Part shown: positions 7,224-15,869 of the stretch, piece by piece | Layout: each line of letters opens with the position of its first letter | How positions within the stretch are numbered: position 1 is the stretch's first letter | From: Cyclobacteriaceae bacterium | GTDB lineage: Bacteria; Bacteroidota; Bacteroidia; Cytophagales; Cyclobacteriaceae | Direction of reading: 5' to 3' | Assembly: GCA_958296015.1 (NCBI GenBank) | Contig: CATQIH010000003.1 | Location: 61,939-125,938, forward strand | Length of the DNA: 64,000 nucleotides | Position numbers and translations under genes: made by a program | Notes under the pieces: generated by a model | The model's database searches: none | Told to the model about the DNA's origin: nothing | Seen by the model: only the letters and a program-made list of their open reading frames with translations

Positions 7224-9296
7224 CTATTTAAACTTAATAATCAGCACGGTATAGTCGTCGTTCAATATCTTTTGCTGACAAAATTCATACAGGTTCCGGA
7301 TTATCTCTTGTTGAATGACCTGTGGCTCATTATCCGCACTCTCTTCAATCAATACGCGCAGTCTTTCGTAGCCAAACTGTTCATTGGCTGGGTTAACCGC
7401 TTCGGTGATACCGTCAGTATAGAGCACCACCACGTCGTGGCTTTCGTAAGTTTCTTTGCTCACCTCTATATAGCTATCAAAGCTGGCGTTTCTGACAATG
7501 CCCAAACCCAGTCCTTTGCTCTCCAGAAACTTCGCCTGATGCTTTTGAGCGTTGTATACCAATGTAGGGCAGTGGCCCGCCCTGGCAAACTCTATGGTAT
7601 GTTCATGGGTATCTACTACAAAAAATGAAGCGGTGATAAAAGACGTTTTTTCCAGGCAACGGCTCAAGGCACTGTTGGCATAAGACAGGAACTTATCCGG
7701 TGACAGATCGAGCTGCGCTAAGCTATGAAACACGCCTTTCATCTGCGACATATGGAAAGCGGCAGACGTACCCTTGCCGGAAACATCCCCGATGATGATG
7801 ATAAATTTGTGTTCATTGATCTGGTAAATATCGTAATAATCGCCTCCTACCTGGTCGGCTGCTTCGGAGAAAGCCACAATATCGAAAGCTTCATTGGAAA
7901 TAGTCTTTTTAGGCAACAGACTACGTTGTACCCTGTTGGCGATTTTGAGTTCTTCTTTATAGCGTTCGTTTTCCAGCGTCTCGCTGAGCAGTTGAAAGTT
8001 CTCTATAGAAATACATGCCTGGCTCACGAAAGTATGAATGATACCCACCATTTCTTTGTTGTAGCTATCAGCCAATTCTTTGAGAATAACCAGCGTGCCT
8101 ATGTTGATATTCTTCACCACCAGCGGAAACCACAATACTGAGCGGTATGCTGGCAACTCGAGCATCTTATGGCGTTTGCGTTTCTGGCTACGATTTATTC
8201 TGGCAAGCCGCGAGGGTAACGAACGGATGATATCATATTGATGGTACTCTTCCTTAAGCTGCTGCTTGAGGGCAGGAACCTTTTCGGCAGCCACATTTTT
8301 GGTAAGCAACAGCTGCTTGCTACCGTCGTTGACCTCAACCCAGGCAGCATCTGCAAATACGGCTTTCACAGAACTTTCCAGTAAAATATCATATACCTGT
8401 TCGGCTTTATACCCCGCCTGTGTTGACTGGCTCAACCGCTGAAAATTAATAACTTCTTCAATCTTTTGTTCAAAAACCGAAGAAGTAGGCAGGTTGAAGA
8501 GAATCACCAGTAGTGAGAAAAGGGTATAGATAAAGGTGAAAGCAAACAGCGCAGAGATATACAGGTTGCCCTGCATCTCGAAAGGCAGTATCTGTCCGTA
8601 TATTTCAGTGTAGCCATTGAGGTCAATAAAAAAGTAGGCCAGAAAGAAGGCAATGGCGAGCATCATCATAATGCTTTTCCACTTCTGGCGAAAATCCAGA
8701 TAGGCCACCCATTTCAGGTTGATAGACAACACCAGCCCCAGCACAAACAATACGGTGAGTACGGCATTGTATACCAAGCCATTGAGGTTGAGTGGCACAA
8801 AGCTAAGCAGCACACTGATCAGCAGCGTATACTCAAAGATGCTCCACAGCGTGATGAGCCTTTTAGATTTTTGATACAAAATCAGCTGTTGCCATACCAT
8901 GAGCGTAGAGGTGAGAAAAGCCGTCACCAGTCCGTAGAACACCAGGTAAAAGAAACTGATCAGGAAAACATTTTCTGTAAGCCTGCTGTTGCCCAGTAGC
9001 CTGAAAAACAGCAGGATGGTGAGCGATACCATCGTGGCTATCAGCCCGGTGGCAAACACCCGCCATAGCAGATCTATGAAGTTGACCTTCTCTGCCCTGC
9101 CCGTGATAAACTTGTAATAAAAGAACAGCGCAATAAAGAAAATCTCAAGCAATGCAATACGCAGTTCTACCGGAACACCCGACCGGACATTGTTGACATC
9201 ACCAAACAGCATCAGTAAGTCGGTTGCCAGCAAGGCCAACCAACTTACAATGCCTAAAGACAATGTTAGCCTGATGATGTTTTTGTAATTGCGCAT
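7224..9296 (-). CDS. Membrane-bound SpoIIE/PP2C-type phosphatase with GAF domain (RsbU-like)
   Basis: 690-residue sensor phosphatase. The first 270 residues hold about eight transmembrane helices. A GAF-like sensor domain (about 285-440) and a helix with VQRSLLPKKTI, typical of the phosphatase linker, follow. The C-terminal PP2C/SpoIIE domain (about 470-690) contains DYYDIYQI, GDVSGKGTSAAFHMS and LYTDGITEAVN, which carry the metal-binding Asp residues. It should dephosphorylate the STAS protein encoded next, in response to a membrane or cytoplasmic signal. The ATG at 9296 is preferred to a TTG five codons upstream. It starts the operon. Confidence 0.88.
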   Translation of the reverse strand: MRNYKNIIRLTLSLGIVSWLALLATDLLMLFGDVNNVRSGVPVELRIALLEIFFIALFFYYKFITGRAEKVNFIDLLWRVFATGLIATMVSLTILLFFRLLGNSRLTENVFLISFFYLVFYGLVTAFLTSTLMVWQQLILYQKSKRLITLWSIFEYTLLISVLLSFVPLNLNGLVYNAVLTVLFVLGLVLSINLKWVAYLDFRQKWKSIMMMLAIAFFLAYFFIDLNGYTEIYGQILPFEMQGNLYISALFAFTFIYTLFSLLVILFNLPTSSVFEQKIEEVINFQRLSQSTQAGYKAEQVYDILLESSVKAVFADAAWVEVNDGSKQLLLTKNVAAEKVPALKQQLKEEYHQYDIIRSLPSRLARINRSQKRKRHKMLELPAYRSVLWFPLVVKNINIGTLVILKELADSYNKEMVGIIHTFVSQACISIENFQLLSETLENERYKEELKIANRVQRSLLPKKTISNEAFDIVAFSEAADQVGGDYYDIYQINEHKFIIIIGDVSGKGTSAAFHMSQMKGVFHSLAQLDLSPDKFLSYANSALSRCLEKTSFITASFFVVDTHEHTIEFARAGHCPTLVYNAQKHQAKFLESKGLGLGIVRNASFDSYIEVSKETYESHDVVVLYTDGITEAVNPANEQFGYERLRVLIEESADNEPQVIQQEIIRNLYEFCQQKILNDDYTVLIIKFK

Positions 9297-9348
9297 ACAT
9301 TGATAGCTCAAAACAGACTACAATGTTGTAATCTATTCTGGTTGAATC

Positions 9349-10830
9349 TCAAAAGTCTGATCTGGGACTATAATTTGATGATTCCCGGGTGATTTGTATG
9401 TCGTGCGGGTGGCTTTCTTTCACGCCTGCGGCAGTGATCTTAACAAACCGGGCCTGCTGTAGTGCTGTAATATCCTGTGCGCCGCAGTAGCCCATGCCAG
9501 CACGCAGGCCACCCACCAGCTGGTAAATGACCTCCTCTACCAGCCCTTTATAAGGCACACGTCCTACGATACCTTCAGGTACCAGTTTCTTGATATCGTC
9601 TTCCACATCCTGGAAATAGCGGTCTTTAGAACCTTGTTCCATTGCTTCCACCGATCCCATGCCCCGGTAAGTCTTGAATTTACGCCCTTCGTAGAGGACC
9701 AGCTCGCCGGGAGCTTCATCTGTACCAGCCAGCAAAGAACCAATCATGACACTGCTGGCACCGCCTGCGATGGCCTTCACCAGATCGCCCGAAAAGCGGA
9801 TGCCTCCATCGGCAATTACCGGCACGCCCGAATCTTTGATGGCCTGCGAAGCTTCGTAAACTGCTGAAAGCTGTGGAATACCCACACCGGCCACCACGCG
9901 GGTGGTGCAGATACTGCCAGGGCCAACACCAACTTTCACGGCATCGGCACCTGCTTTTACCAAGGCTTTGGCAGCTTCTCCAGTAGCAATGTTGCCTACA
10001 ATCAGGTCGAGATCAGGATAGCGGCTTTTGATCAGCCTACAGGCATCTATCACACCTTTGGAGTGCCCATGTGCCGTATCAATACTGATAACATCAACAC
10101 CGGCGGTTTTGAGCATTTCCACTCTTTCCACAATGTCGGGTGTCACTCCTACGGCTGCCCCTACGCGCAGGCGTCCGAACCCGTCTTTGCAGGCATGGGG
10201 CCGGTCTTTGTTTTTCAGGATATCTTTGTAGGTAATCAGCCCGTTGAGCCGCCCCATCTCGTCTACGATAGGCAGCTTTTCTATCTTATGCTTTTGCAGA
10301 ATATCTTCTGCTTCATCCAGGTCAACGCCTGGTTCTGCACTAATTAGCCTTTCATCGGTCATCACTTCCTTGACGGGCTGCGACATATCTTTGAGAAAAC
10401 GCAGATCGCGATTGGTGACGATACCCAACAGCTTGCGGCTGCCATCTACTACCGGAATACCACCGATCTTGTGCTCTCGCATAATTGCCTTGGCATCAGC
10501 CACAGTAGCATCTACCAGCAACGTGATAGGGTCCAGGATCATCCCACTCTGCGATCGCTTGACTTTGCGTACCTGGTAAGCCTGCGCTTCAATAGACATG
10601 TTCTTATGGATAAATCCTAGTCCGCCGGTGAGTGCCACCGCAATGGCCAGTTCGGATTCGGTAACAGTATCCATCGCTGCAGATACCAAAGGCACATTGA
10701 GCTGGATATTTCTGGTAAGCTGTGTGACAGTGCTGGTGTTTCTGGGAAGCACTTCGGAATAGCTGGGTACGAGCAGCACATCATCATAGGTGAGGGCCTC
10801 GTACAGGAATTTAGAAGGGTCTTTCATCAT
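9349..10830 (-). CDS. guaB: Inosine-5'-monophosphate dehydrogenase
   Basis: Oxidises IMP to XMP with NAD+, the committed step of GMP synthesis. The protein has about 493 residues. The N-terminal TIM-barrel part has [15 protein letters not shown]. Two CBS domains (about 95-215) serve as nucleotide regulatory modules. The catalytic loop is [17 protein letters not shown] with its active Cys, followed by the flap MGSVEAM. The start is the ATG at 10830 ([13 protein letters not shown]); a TTG four codons upstream is less likely. A good promoter box lies 28 bp upstream. The gene is monocistronic. Confidence 0.96.
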   Translation of the reverse strand: MMKDPSKFLYEALTYDDVLLVPSYSEVLPRNTSTVTQLTRNIQLNVPLVSAAMDTVTESELAIAVALTGGLGFIHKNMSIEAQAYQVRKVKRSQSGMILDPITLLVDATVADAKAIMREHKIGGIPVVDGSRKLLGIVTNRDLRFLKDMSQPVKEVMTDERLISAEPGVDLDEAEDILQKHKIEKLPIVDEMGRLNGLITYKDILKNKDRPHACKDGFGRLRVGAAVGVTPDIVERVEMLKTAGVDVISIDTAHGHSKGVIDACRLIKSRYPDLDLIVGNIATGEAAKALVKAGADAVKVGVGPGSICTTRVVAGVGIPQLSAVYEASQAIKDSGVPVIADGGIRFSGDLVKAIAGGASSVMIGSLLAGTDEAPGELVLYEGRKFKTYRGMGSVEAMEQGSKDRYFQDVEDDIKKLVPEGIVGRVPYKGLVEEVIYQLVGGLRAGMGYCGAQDITALQQARFVKITAAGVKESHPHDIQITRESSNYSPRSDF

Positions 10831-10857
10831 GGCAAATAACAATACTTATTTGCCGGT

Positions 10858-10865
10858 CAAAGGTA
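10858..10865 (-). promoter_or_regulatory. Bacteroidota-type -7 box for guaB
   Basis: On the minus strand TACCTTTG matches TAnnTTTG and lies 28 bp before the guaB ATG. A T-rich stretch about 20 bp upstream could serve as the -33 element. Confidence 0.5.
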
Positions 10866-11042
10866 CTCACATTACACGACATTATAAAACATTATGCCAA
10901 AGGTATTTTTACAATGCGCTGTAAACCCCATGGGCGATGCCCCAACTAACCTGGCGTGAGCGTCCGCTTGTGCCACCCCAACCTAGCTTCAGGCACATCG
11001 GCCGATCCGACTCGGACTACGCGTCCCGGACTACGCGTCCCG
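10866..11042. other. Non-coding region upstream of guaB with a short tandem repeat
   Basis: No gene is supported here. Beyond the guaB promoter, the stretch from about 10,920 is GC-rich. It contains two direct copies of a 14-bp unit, GACTACGCGTCCCG (about 11,016-11,043), which run into the 100-bp repeats that follow. The short ORFs that cross the region follow the repeat period and are not considered genes. Confidence 0.5.
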
Positions 11043-11342
11043 GACTGCGCGCTTACACCCCAGGTCTGTGTCTCCACAGACCTGATGATAAATTAAGACC
11101 TTTATCTCTTCTCAGGTCTGTGAGGACACAGACCTGGGGGTTGACTGCGCGCCTACGCCCCAGGTCTGTGTCTCCACAGACCTGATGATAAATTAAGACC
11201 TTTATCTCTTCTCAGGTCTGTGAGGACACAGACCTGGGGGTTGACTGCGCGCCTACGCCCCAGGTCTGTGTCTCCACAGACCTGATGATAAATTAAGACC
11301 TTTATCTCTTCTCAGGTCTGTGAGGACACAGACCTGGGGGTT
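11043..11342. repeat. Three 100-bp tandem repeats built of nested hairpins
   Basis: Three head-to-tail units of exactly 100 bp start at 11043, 11143 and 11243. Units 2 and 3 are identical; unit 1 differs at two bases near its start. Each unit has two perfect 10-bp hairpins, CAGGTCTGTG-TCTC-CACAGACCTG and CAGGTCTGTG-AGGA-CACAGACCTG. The outermost arms also pair over 15 bp (CCCCAGGTCTGTGTC / GACACAGACCTGGGG), so one unit can fold either as one long stem or as two small ones. The AT-rich centre is ATGATAAATTAAGACC. There is no coding sense and no spacer pattern. Confidence 0.95.
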
Positions 11343-11583
11343 ATATCAATGGTTATTTGACGAATTGATTGCTGATCAATATATAATTTCCTAATACGCT
11401 TTAAACTAAAGAAGCAGCCCCGTTTTGGCAAACAACATACAGGGTACGGCTTCTCCCGGATGGCAAAAGCCAGGGTTTCCTCTTAAATCTTACATCCCAC
11501 CCATTACCCCCCAAAAGACATATTCCTATCCAACCCTGCACCGGTGGGCTGTTGCTTGCCTGATATTTACCGACATAAAAAAA
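11343..11583. other. Non-coding stretch between the repeats and the terminators
   Basis: About 240 bp without a supported gene or a recognised element. A short open frame exists at 11425-11613, but it runs through the following terminator hairpin and shows no family resemblance. Confidence 0.5.
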
Positions 11584-11608
11584 CCCCTCGTACCGCGCAT
11601 ACGAGGGG
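11580..11608 (-). terminator. Second hairpin terminator downstream of the HU/DUF4469 gene
   Basis: Perfect 9-bp stem CCCCTCGTA / TACGAGGGG (11584-11592 and 11600-11608). Read on the minus strand it is followed by a run of seven T, as expected for intrinsic termination of leftward transcription. Confidence 0.65.
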
Positions 11609-11640
11609 GGTAGAGTTGTTGAGCCTCGATCCCTAGAGGA

Positions 11641-11676
11641 GCTCGATCGATACCCCTGTAGTTGTATCGATCGAGC
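11641..11676. repeat. Perfect 12-bp inverted repeat
   Basis: GCTCGATCGATA at 11641-11652 and its exact complement at 11665-11676 are separated by a 12-nt loop. There is no T run. It lies between two terminator-like hairpins and could be a protein-binding site or part of an RNA structure. Confidence 0.7.
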
Positions 11677-11693
11677 AATGTGTAATGATTCTA

Positions 11694-11725
11694 AATAAAA
11701 AAGCCTTCCGAATGGGAAGGCTTCT
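11694..11725 (-). terminator. Terminator of the HU/DUF4469 gene
   Basis: Stem AAGCCTTCC / GGAAGGCTT with loop GAAT-type spacer (about 11,701-11,723). On the minus strand it is followed by a T-rich tail. It lies 35 bp after the stop codon of the leftward gene. Confidence 0.75.
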
Positions 11726-11759
11726 TCTAACAGGGGGGTATGTTCTGTACCGCTTGTTT

Positions 11760-12461
11760 TTAAACTACAACCAAAGTTTCACTCAATCGCCCTTTTCTTA
11801 CTTTATTACCACCCCTAATGGCTGTTCTGATCTCCAGGGCGTATTCGCCTTTCTTCAGCGTGCCGGGGATGTGGATGGTGAGCTTTTTGGGGAGGTTGTT
11901 AGATACTTCTGCCACCTTGATCTCTGCCCCCTGACTGCTGATAAAGAAAACACCCTGCGCTGCATCTACTGTGTCCCATATCTTGAGGTTTTCGCCTGCT
12001 ATCTCTGCAAAACTGTTGGGCGTGATACGGTCGTTGACGGTCTTGCTCAACAGGTCGCGGAAACCCTCTACGATAGGCGCTGCCGTGGTAGACTTGATCT
12101 TCTCTACCGGAATATCCTGCACATACGTCCTCAATGAGCTACCCAGGCGAGAGTTGGTGTTAACCTCGTGCCTGTTGCTGTCAAAGTTGTCGCCGTGGTT
12201 GGTGAACCTACCTTTGATGCTGTGGTCGATCAAAAGGTACTCACACTCAAAGCTTCTGCCGCTGCTCATCTTTCTGCCAATAGATTTGAACATGGCATGG
12301 TACACAGCCGACACCTCGGTCTCCTTCAGGATTGAACCCGGCCCGGTGATGTCATCGAAGACTTCCTGGATGTTGAACTTGTCATTTTCCTGGACTACGG
12401 CAACGCAGTCGTCCGGATCATCTTTGGTAAGCTCGTTAAGAGCCAATGAATACTTTAACAT
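11760..12461 (-). CDS. HU-like DNA-binding protein with C-terminal DUF4469 Ig-fold
   Basis: 233-residue protein of a Bacteroidota family with an HU/IHF-like N-terminal domain followed by an Ig-like DUF4469 domain. The N-terminus MLKYSLALNELTKDDPDDCV and the region around VNTNSRLGSSLRTYV (about 110-125) fit the HU-like part. From about 150, ITPNSFAEIAGENLKI, AAQGVFFIS and the final GEYALEIRTAI match the Ig-fold tail. Known relatives are small nucleoid-type or surface-associated proteins of unclear role. It is single, with terminator hairpins after it and the nested-hairpin repeats 400 bp beyond. Confidence 0.75.
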   Translation of the reverse strand: MLKYSLALNELTKDDPDDCVAVVQENDKFNIQEVFDDITGPGSILKETEVSAVYHAMFKSIGRKMSSGRSFECEYLLIDHSIKGRFTNHGDNFDSNRHEVNTNSRLGSSLRTYVQDIPVEKIKSTTAAPIVEGFRDLLSKTVNDRITPNSFAEIAGENLKIWDTVDAAQGVFFISSQGAEIKVAEVSNNLPKKLTIHIPGTLKKGEYALEIRTAIRGGNKVRKGRLSETLVVV

Positions 12462-12739
12462 AAGTATACTATTTTGTTTTGCGACAATATTGTCGGGTTG
12501 GCTATACGAAAAATGGTGCTATACTGGCATCAGGCACCGCAAAGGCTCACAGGCCGGAGGTAAGTTTGGCAAGGATGAGCATAGGTAGCAGGCAAAAGAT
12601 GAAGGTATGGTGGATATAGTACACACACACCTGCAACGGGCTATCCTTTCCAGCAATAGGACCTGGCAGCAGGCTTATTTTGAACAATACATTCTATGAT
12701 GGCTTGTTTGATACACTATCGTGTCATCAATAGGTTACT

Positions 12740-13462
12740 ATGAGTACAAAGAACAAGGCTGAAGACAAGCCAAAAGAACATGAAGAGCAGGGTGGGCAAA
12801 GCGTGTTAATTTTTGTAGTGAGCGGAGGAATTATACTTGCATCGGTACTATGCTATTTCTTAATACCGGATTTCAAGGCTTTTATCAATGATGCGATCAG
12901 CATCCTCTCCAGCGACGATGAGCAGCGTATTGAGCAGTGGGTGAGTGGCTTTGGTGCCTGGGGACCGGCCTTTATCATCCTGGCTATGGTTGTTCAGATG
13001 TTCCTGATTGTCATTCCGTCGGTGGTGCTGATGGTGGTGTCTACACTGGCCTATGGCCCGTGGTGGGGTTCTGTCATCTCTTACGTTGCTGTGGCTGTGG
13101 CCTCTACCATTGCCTATTTTATTGGCCTGAAGGCTGGTCAGGCTCTTATAGACGAACTGATCGGGGAAAAGTCTGAGAAGAAGGTAGCGCATTATATCCA
13201 GAAATACGGTGCCTGGGCCATCATGGCTTTTCGCGTCTCTCCCTTTCTATCCAATGATGCCATTAGCTTTGTGGCGGGGCTGGGAAAAATGGGCTACCCT
13301 AAGTTCATTGGAGCCACTACCGTAGGAATCATCCCGCTGATTGTGCTGATCGCCGTCTTGGGTCAGGACATGGGCACTCTGAAGACCGGTATGCTGTGGG
13401 TATCGGGCTTCACTGTCGGGGCATTTCTGATCTATCTTTTTATCAGCGAGAGAAAGAAGTAA
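12740..13462 (+). CDS. TVP38/TMEM64 family membrane protein (VTT domain)
   Basis: 240-residue inner-membrane protein with five or six transmembrane helices and a charged N-terminal tail (about 1-22). The VTT/SNARE-associated core shows GAWGPAFIILAMVVQ, then AYGPWWGSVISYVAV, and FRVSPFLSNDAISFVAGLG near 165-183, which carries the family's F/R-x-x-P...N motif. DedA and TVP38 relatives are thought to scramble or transport lipid-linked substrates; that role is inferred here. The gene is followed by dapA with its own promoter. Confidence 0.85.
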   Translation: MSTKNKAEDKPKEHEEQGGQSVLIFVVSGGIILASVLCYFLIPDFKAFINDAISILSSDDEQRIEQWVSGFGAWGPAFIILAMVVQMFLIVIPSVVLMVVSTLAYGPWWGSVISYVAVAVASTIAYFIGLKAGQALIDELIGEKSEKKVAHYIQKYGAWAIMAFRVSPFLSNDAISFVAGLGKMGYPKFIGATTVGIIPLIVLIAVLGQDMGTLKTGMLWVSGFTVGAFLIYLFISERKK

Positions 13463-13496
13463 TCGTGAAAGTATGCCTACTGTCAGACAGATTATC

Positions 13497-13504
13497 TAAA
13501 TTTG
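13497..13504 (+). promoter_or_regulatory. Bacteroidota-type -7 box for dapA
   Basis: TAAATTTG fits TAnnTTTG and lies 56 bp before the dapA ATG. No clear -33 TTTG is seen at the right distance. Confidence 0.4.
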
Positions 13505-13560
13505 TATTTGTCAGTCTATCGTATGTTATTGCCTTTTCATTGTTGAAAACCTACTAAGCT

Positions 13561-14451
13561 ATGCACAAAATATTTCAGGGAACATACACCGCTATCATCA
13601 CCCCGTTCACAGCATCTGACCAGATAGACTGGGAGGCTTTTGAGCAACTGGTAGAAAGGCAGATTGAAGGAGGCGTAGAAGGGTTGGTGTTTGTAGGTAC
13701 CACTGGCGAAAGCCCTACCCTTTCTCACCAGGAACATCAGGATATTCTGCGCTGGTCTGTCAAGACAGTCAACGGCAGATGTCAGGTGATCCACGGCACG
13801 GGTTCTAATAACACAAAAGAAACGATAGGACTGGCAGAAGTAGCTGCCAATGCCGGTGCCGATGGGCAGCTGGTGATCAACCCCTACTACAACAAACCCA
13901 CGCAAGAAGGGCTATACCTGCATTTTAAGGCAGTGGCAGATGCAGTAGACCTTCCAATCATCATCTACAACATATCCAGCCGCACAGCGGTGAATATGGA
14001 AACCCCCACCTTGCTCCGGCTGATAGATCACGCCAATGTGGTGGGCGTGAAAGAGGCCAGTGGTAACCTGCCGCAGATGATCGATGTGATCAGAAAAACA
14101 CCGGATGATTTCTGTGTGCTGGTAGGCGACGATGCCCTCACGCTGCCTTTTATGATCTGTGGTGGCGACGGGCTGGTTTCGGTAGTGTCTAACTGTACTC
14201 CTAAAACAACCTCTAATATGGTGCGCTTTTGCCTGGACGGGCAGTGGGACGAGGCTCGCAAGGCTTATTACAGCCAACTGGATGTGATGCAGACCACCAT
14301 GATAGAAACCAACCCTATTCCTGTGAAATACATGATGCACAAGATGGGCTATTGCACCTCCAACATCCGCCTACCCCTCTGCGCACCCAGCGAACAGTCG
14401 CTGGAGCGTATCCATCAGGCGATCAAATTGGTGGAGACACTCGAAAAATAA
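13561..14451 (+). CDS. dapA: 4-hydroxy-tetrahydrodipicolinate synthase
   Basis: Condenses pyruvate with aspartate semialdehyde in lysine and diaminopimelate synthesis. The 296 residues are of normal length. Visible motifs are GTTGESPTLSHQEH near 45-58, the Tyr-bearing NPYYNKPTQEGLY near 109-121, and VVGVKEASGNL, whose Lys (about 164) forms the Schiff base. The following gene starts 12 bp after the stop, so a transcript shared with the small lipoprotein is likely. Feedback by lysine is common in the family but cannot be judged here. Confidence 0.95.
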   Translation: MHKIFQGTYTAIITPFTASDQIDWEAFEQLVERQIEGGVEGLVFVGTTGESPTLSHQEHQDILRWSVKTVNGRCQVIHGTGSNNTKETIGLAEVAANAGADGQLVINPYYNKPTQEGLYLHFKAVADAVDLPIIIYNISSRTAVNMETPTLLRLIDHANVVGVKEASGNLPQMIDVIRKTPDDFCVLVGDDALTLPFMICGGDGLVSVVSNCTPKTTSNMVRFCLDGQWDEARKAYYSQLDVMQTTMIETNPIPVKYMMHKMGYCTSNIRLPLCAPSEQSLERIHQAIKLVETLEK

Positions 14452-14463
14452 CATGGTGACGAT

Positions 14464-14892
14464 ATGATAAAGATAAGACATACAGCCATCGTGCTGGCAG
14501 CAGGGATATTGTTGTTATATAGCTGCCGCAGTGCCAAAGCACCTACAGCCAAAGGAGACAAAAAGGATAAAGAAGATTTTGACGCTTTCTACGACCGCTT
14601 CCTGACGGATAGCACCTTTCAGATGTCACGCATTATGTTTCCTCTGCCGGGCATCAATGCTATGGAAATGGAAGACTCCGGCGACTCGACCTACTACTGG
14701 ACCAAAGACAATTGGATTATGCTGAAAAAGCCCGATATTGATCCAGGTGAGTTTGTAAGAAAGACAGAAGTAACAGATACCCTGGCAACTGATGAGATCT
14801 ACATGGACAATGCCGGTTTCTACTTCAAGACTATCTACAAGCCCATCAAAAGCAAGTGGCACCTGGTGTATATGATAGATAGCAATATGTGA
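14464..14892 (+). CDS. Small lipoprotein of unknown function
   Basis: 142-residue protein with a lipoprotein signal: MIKIRHTAIVLAAGILLLYSC, lipobox LLYSC, giving a lipidated Cys at 21. The mature part is acidic and has TDSTFQMSRIMFPLPGI, a pattern seen in Bacteroidota lipoproteins annotated DUF4348, though this assignment is tentative. It lies 12 bp after dapA. It probably sits in the outer or inner membrane facing the periplasm. Confidence 0.7.
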   Translation: MIKIRHTAIVLAAGILLLYSCRSAKAPTAKGDKKDKEDFDAFYDRFLTDSTFQMSRIMFPLPGINAMEMEDSGDSTYYWTKDNWIMLKKPDIDPGEFVRKTEVTDTLATDEIYMDNAGFYFKTIYKPIKSKWHLVYMIDSNM

Positions 14893-14985
14893 AGAACGGA
14901 GACGGGAGGCCGGAGACGGGAGTTGGTTGCTGTGGAACGGAAGATGGAAGACCGGAGACGGAAGTTGGCCGCTGTGGAACGGGGG
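14893..14985. repeat. Degenerate GGAGAC-type tandem repeat, left copy
   Basis: Reiterated variants of CCGGAGACGGGAGTTGG with intervening CTGTGGAACGG, two near-copies spaced about 45 bp apart. It begins right after the lipoprotein stop and forms a meaningless N-terminal extension to the DUF1275 frame. Related copies occur at 15,751-15,869, and a faint one near 33,855-33,890. Confidence 0.7.
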
Positions 14986-15065
14986 GGAGAATCTGGGCTG
15001 TGGTTTGGTGTGGGTGCTTTGGGAGGTGTAAGTCTATTGTAACCAAGACTTTAAACAGGACAAGA

Positions 15066-15759
15066 TTGATAAAAGATAGCCCTCATACTAATTCCGAGCC
15101 GGACGTTGACAGCAGCATACAGACCAACCTAACGGGCATCTCTATTCTGATGATGGGGATCATTGATGCTTATGCGATTGTTGTAAAAGGCACCCTGGTT
15201 AGCTCTCAGACAGGAAACCTGGTCATACTCGCACGAGAGTTGTTTGCAGAAGACTGGTCTGATATATGGAAGCATATCATCGTGTTCATCGGCTTTGCGC
15301 TGGGTGCATTCTCAGGAAAAGCAGTACATGAAGCTCTGAAAAGCAGATGGATGCGGTTTCGGCTTTACCTCCTTTTTCAGGCTGCCCTGCTTCTTGTGGT
15401 GGCTATTCTCCAGAACACGCTGCCAGAAACGCTTCTCGTTTTCCTTCTGGCACTCCTTGCAGGCTATGACCTTGCATTGTTCCGAAAGTTTGGAGATACC
15501 AATGTAAACAATGGCGTGATGACCGGGAATACAAAAGATCTAATGAGCTATCTTTTCCTGGCGATTTACTATAAAGATAAAGAAGCAAGGAAGCACTCGG
15601 GAAATGTATTCCTTGCCATCACGATTTTTTGTCTTGGGAGTAGGAATAGGCGTTGCATTAGTCACTGTAAACCAGCTATTGAACTTATGGGTATGCTTTA
15701 TTATCGTCGCCCTGTATATATTGTGGCTGACTTATGCAACTGGTAAGCAGGAAGTCTGA
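15066..15759 (+). pseudogene. DUF1275 (YoaK-type) membrane protein, frameshifted
   Basis: Membrane protein of the DUF1275 family. Matching parts are IIDAYAIVVKGTLVSSQTGN near the N-terminus, several transmembrane helices, and FGDTNVNNGVMTGNTKDL in the second half. At the six-T run 15,625-15,630 the frame shifts; the next frame continues as VLGVGIGVALVTVNQ and ends at 15,759. Five T instead of six would restore a complete protein, so this is either a recent slippage mutation or a sequencing error. The start is uncertain: a TTG at 15066 (chosen) or ATGs at 15150 and 15153. Everything upstream is repeat. The function of the family is not established. Confidence 0.7.
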
Positions 15760-15869
15760 AGACCGGAGACCGAAGTCGGGAGACTGAAGGCCCTAACTAC
15801 TGTCCCAGTGGGGCACCATTCCGGTCTCCAGTTTCCCGTCTCCGGTGTCCCTATTTCCGTCTCCCCCCA
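15751..15869. repeat. Degenerate GGAGAC-type repeat, right copies in both orientations
   Basis: At 15,751-15,791 direct variants such as GAAGACCGGAGACCGAAG occur. At about 15,822-15,869 the same words occur inverted (GGTCTCCAGTTTCCCGTCTC). With the left copy at 14,893 they flank the DUF1275 gene on both sides. Confidence 0.65.

Noticed and set aside
11043..11342. CRISPR array
   Set aside because: The repeats are head-to-tail copies of a whole 100-bp unit without variable spacers, and no cas gene is nearby.
14889..15065. Long N-terminal extension of the DUF1275 protein
   Set aside because: It is translated GGAGAC-type repeat and bears no membrane or family feature.
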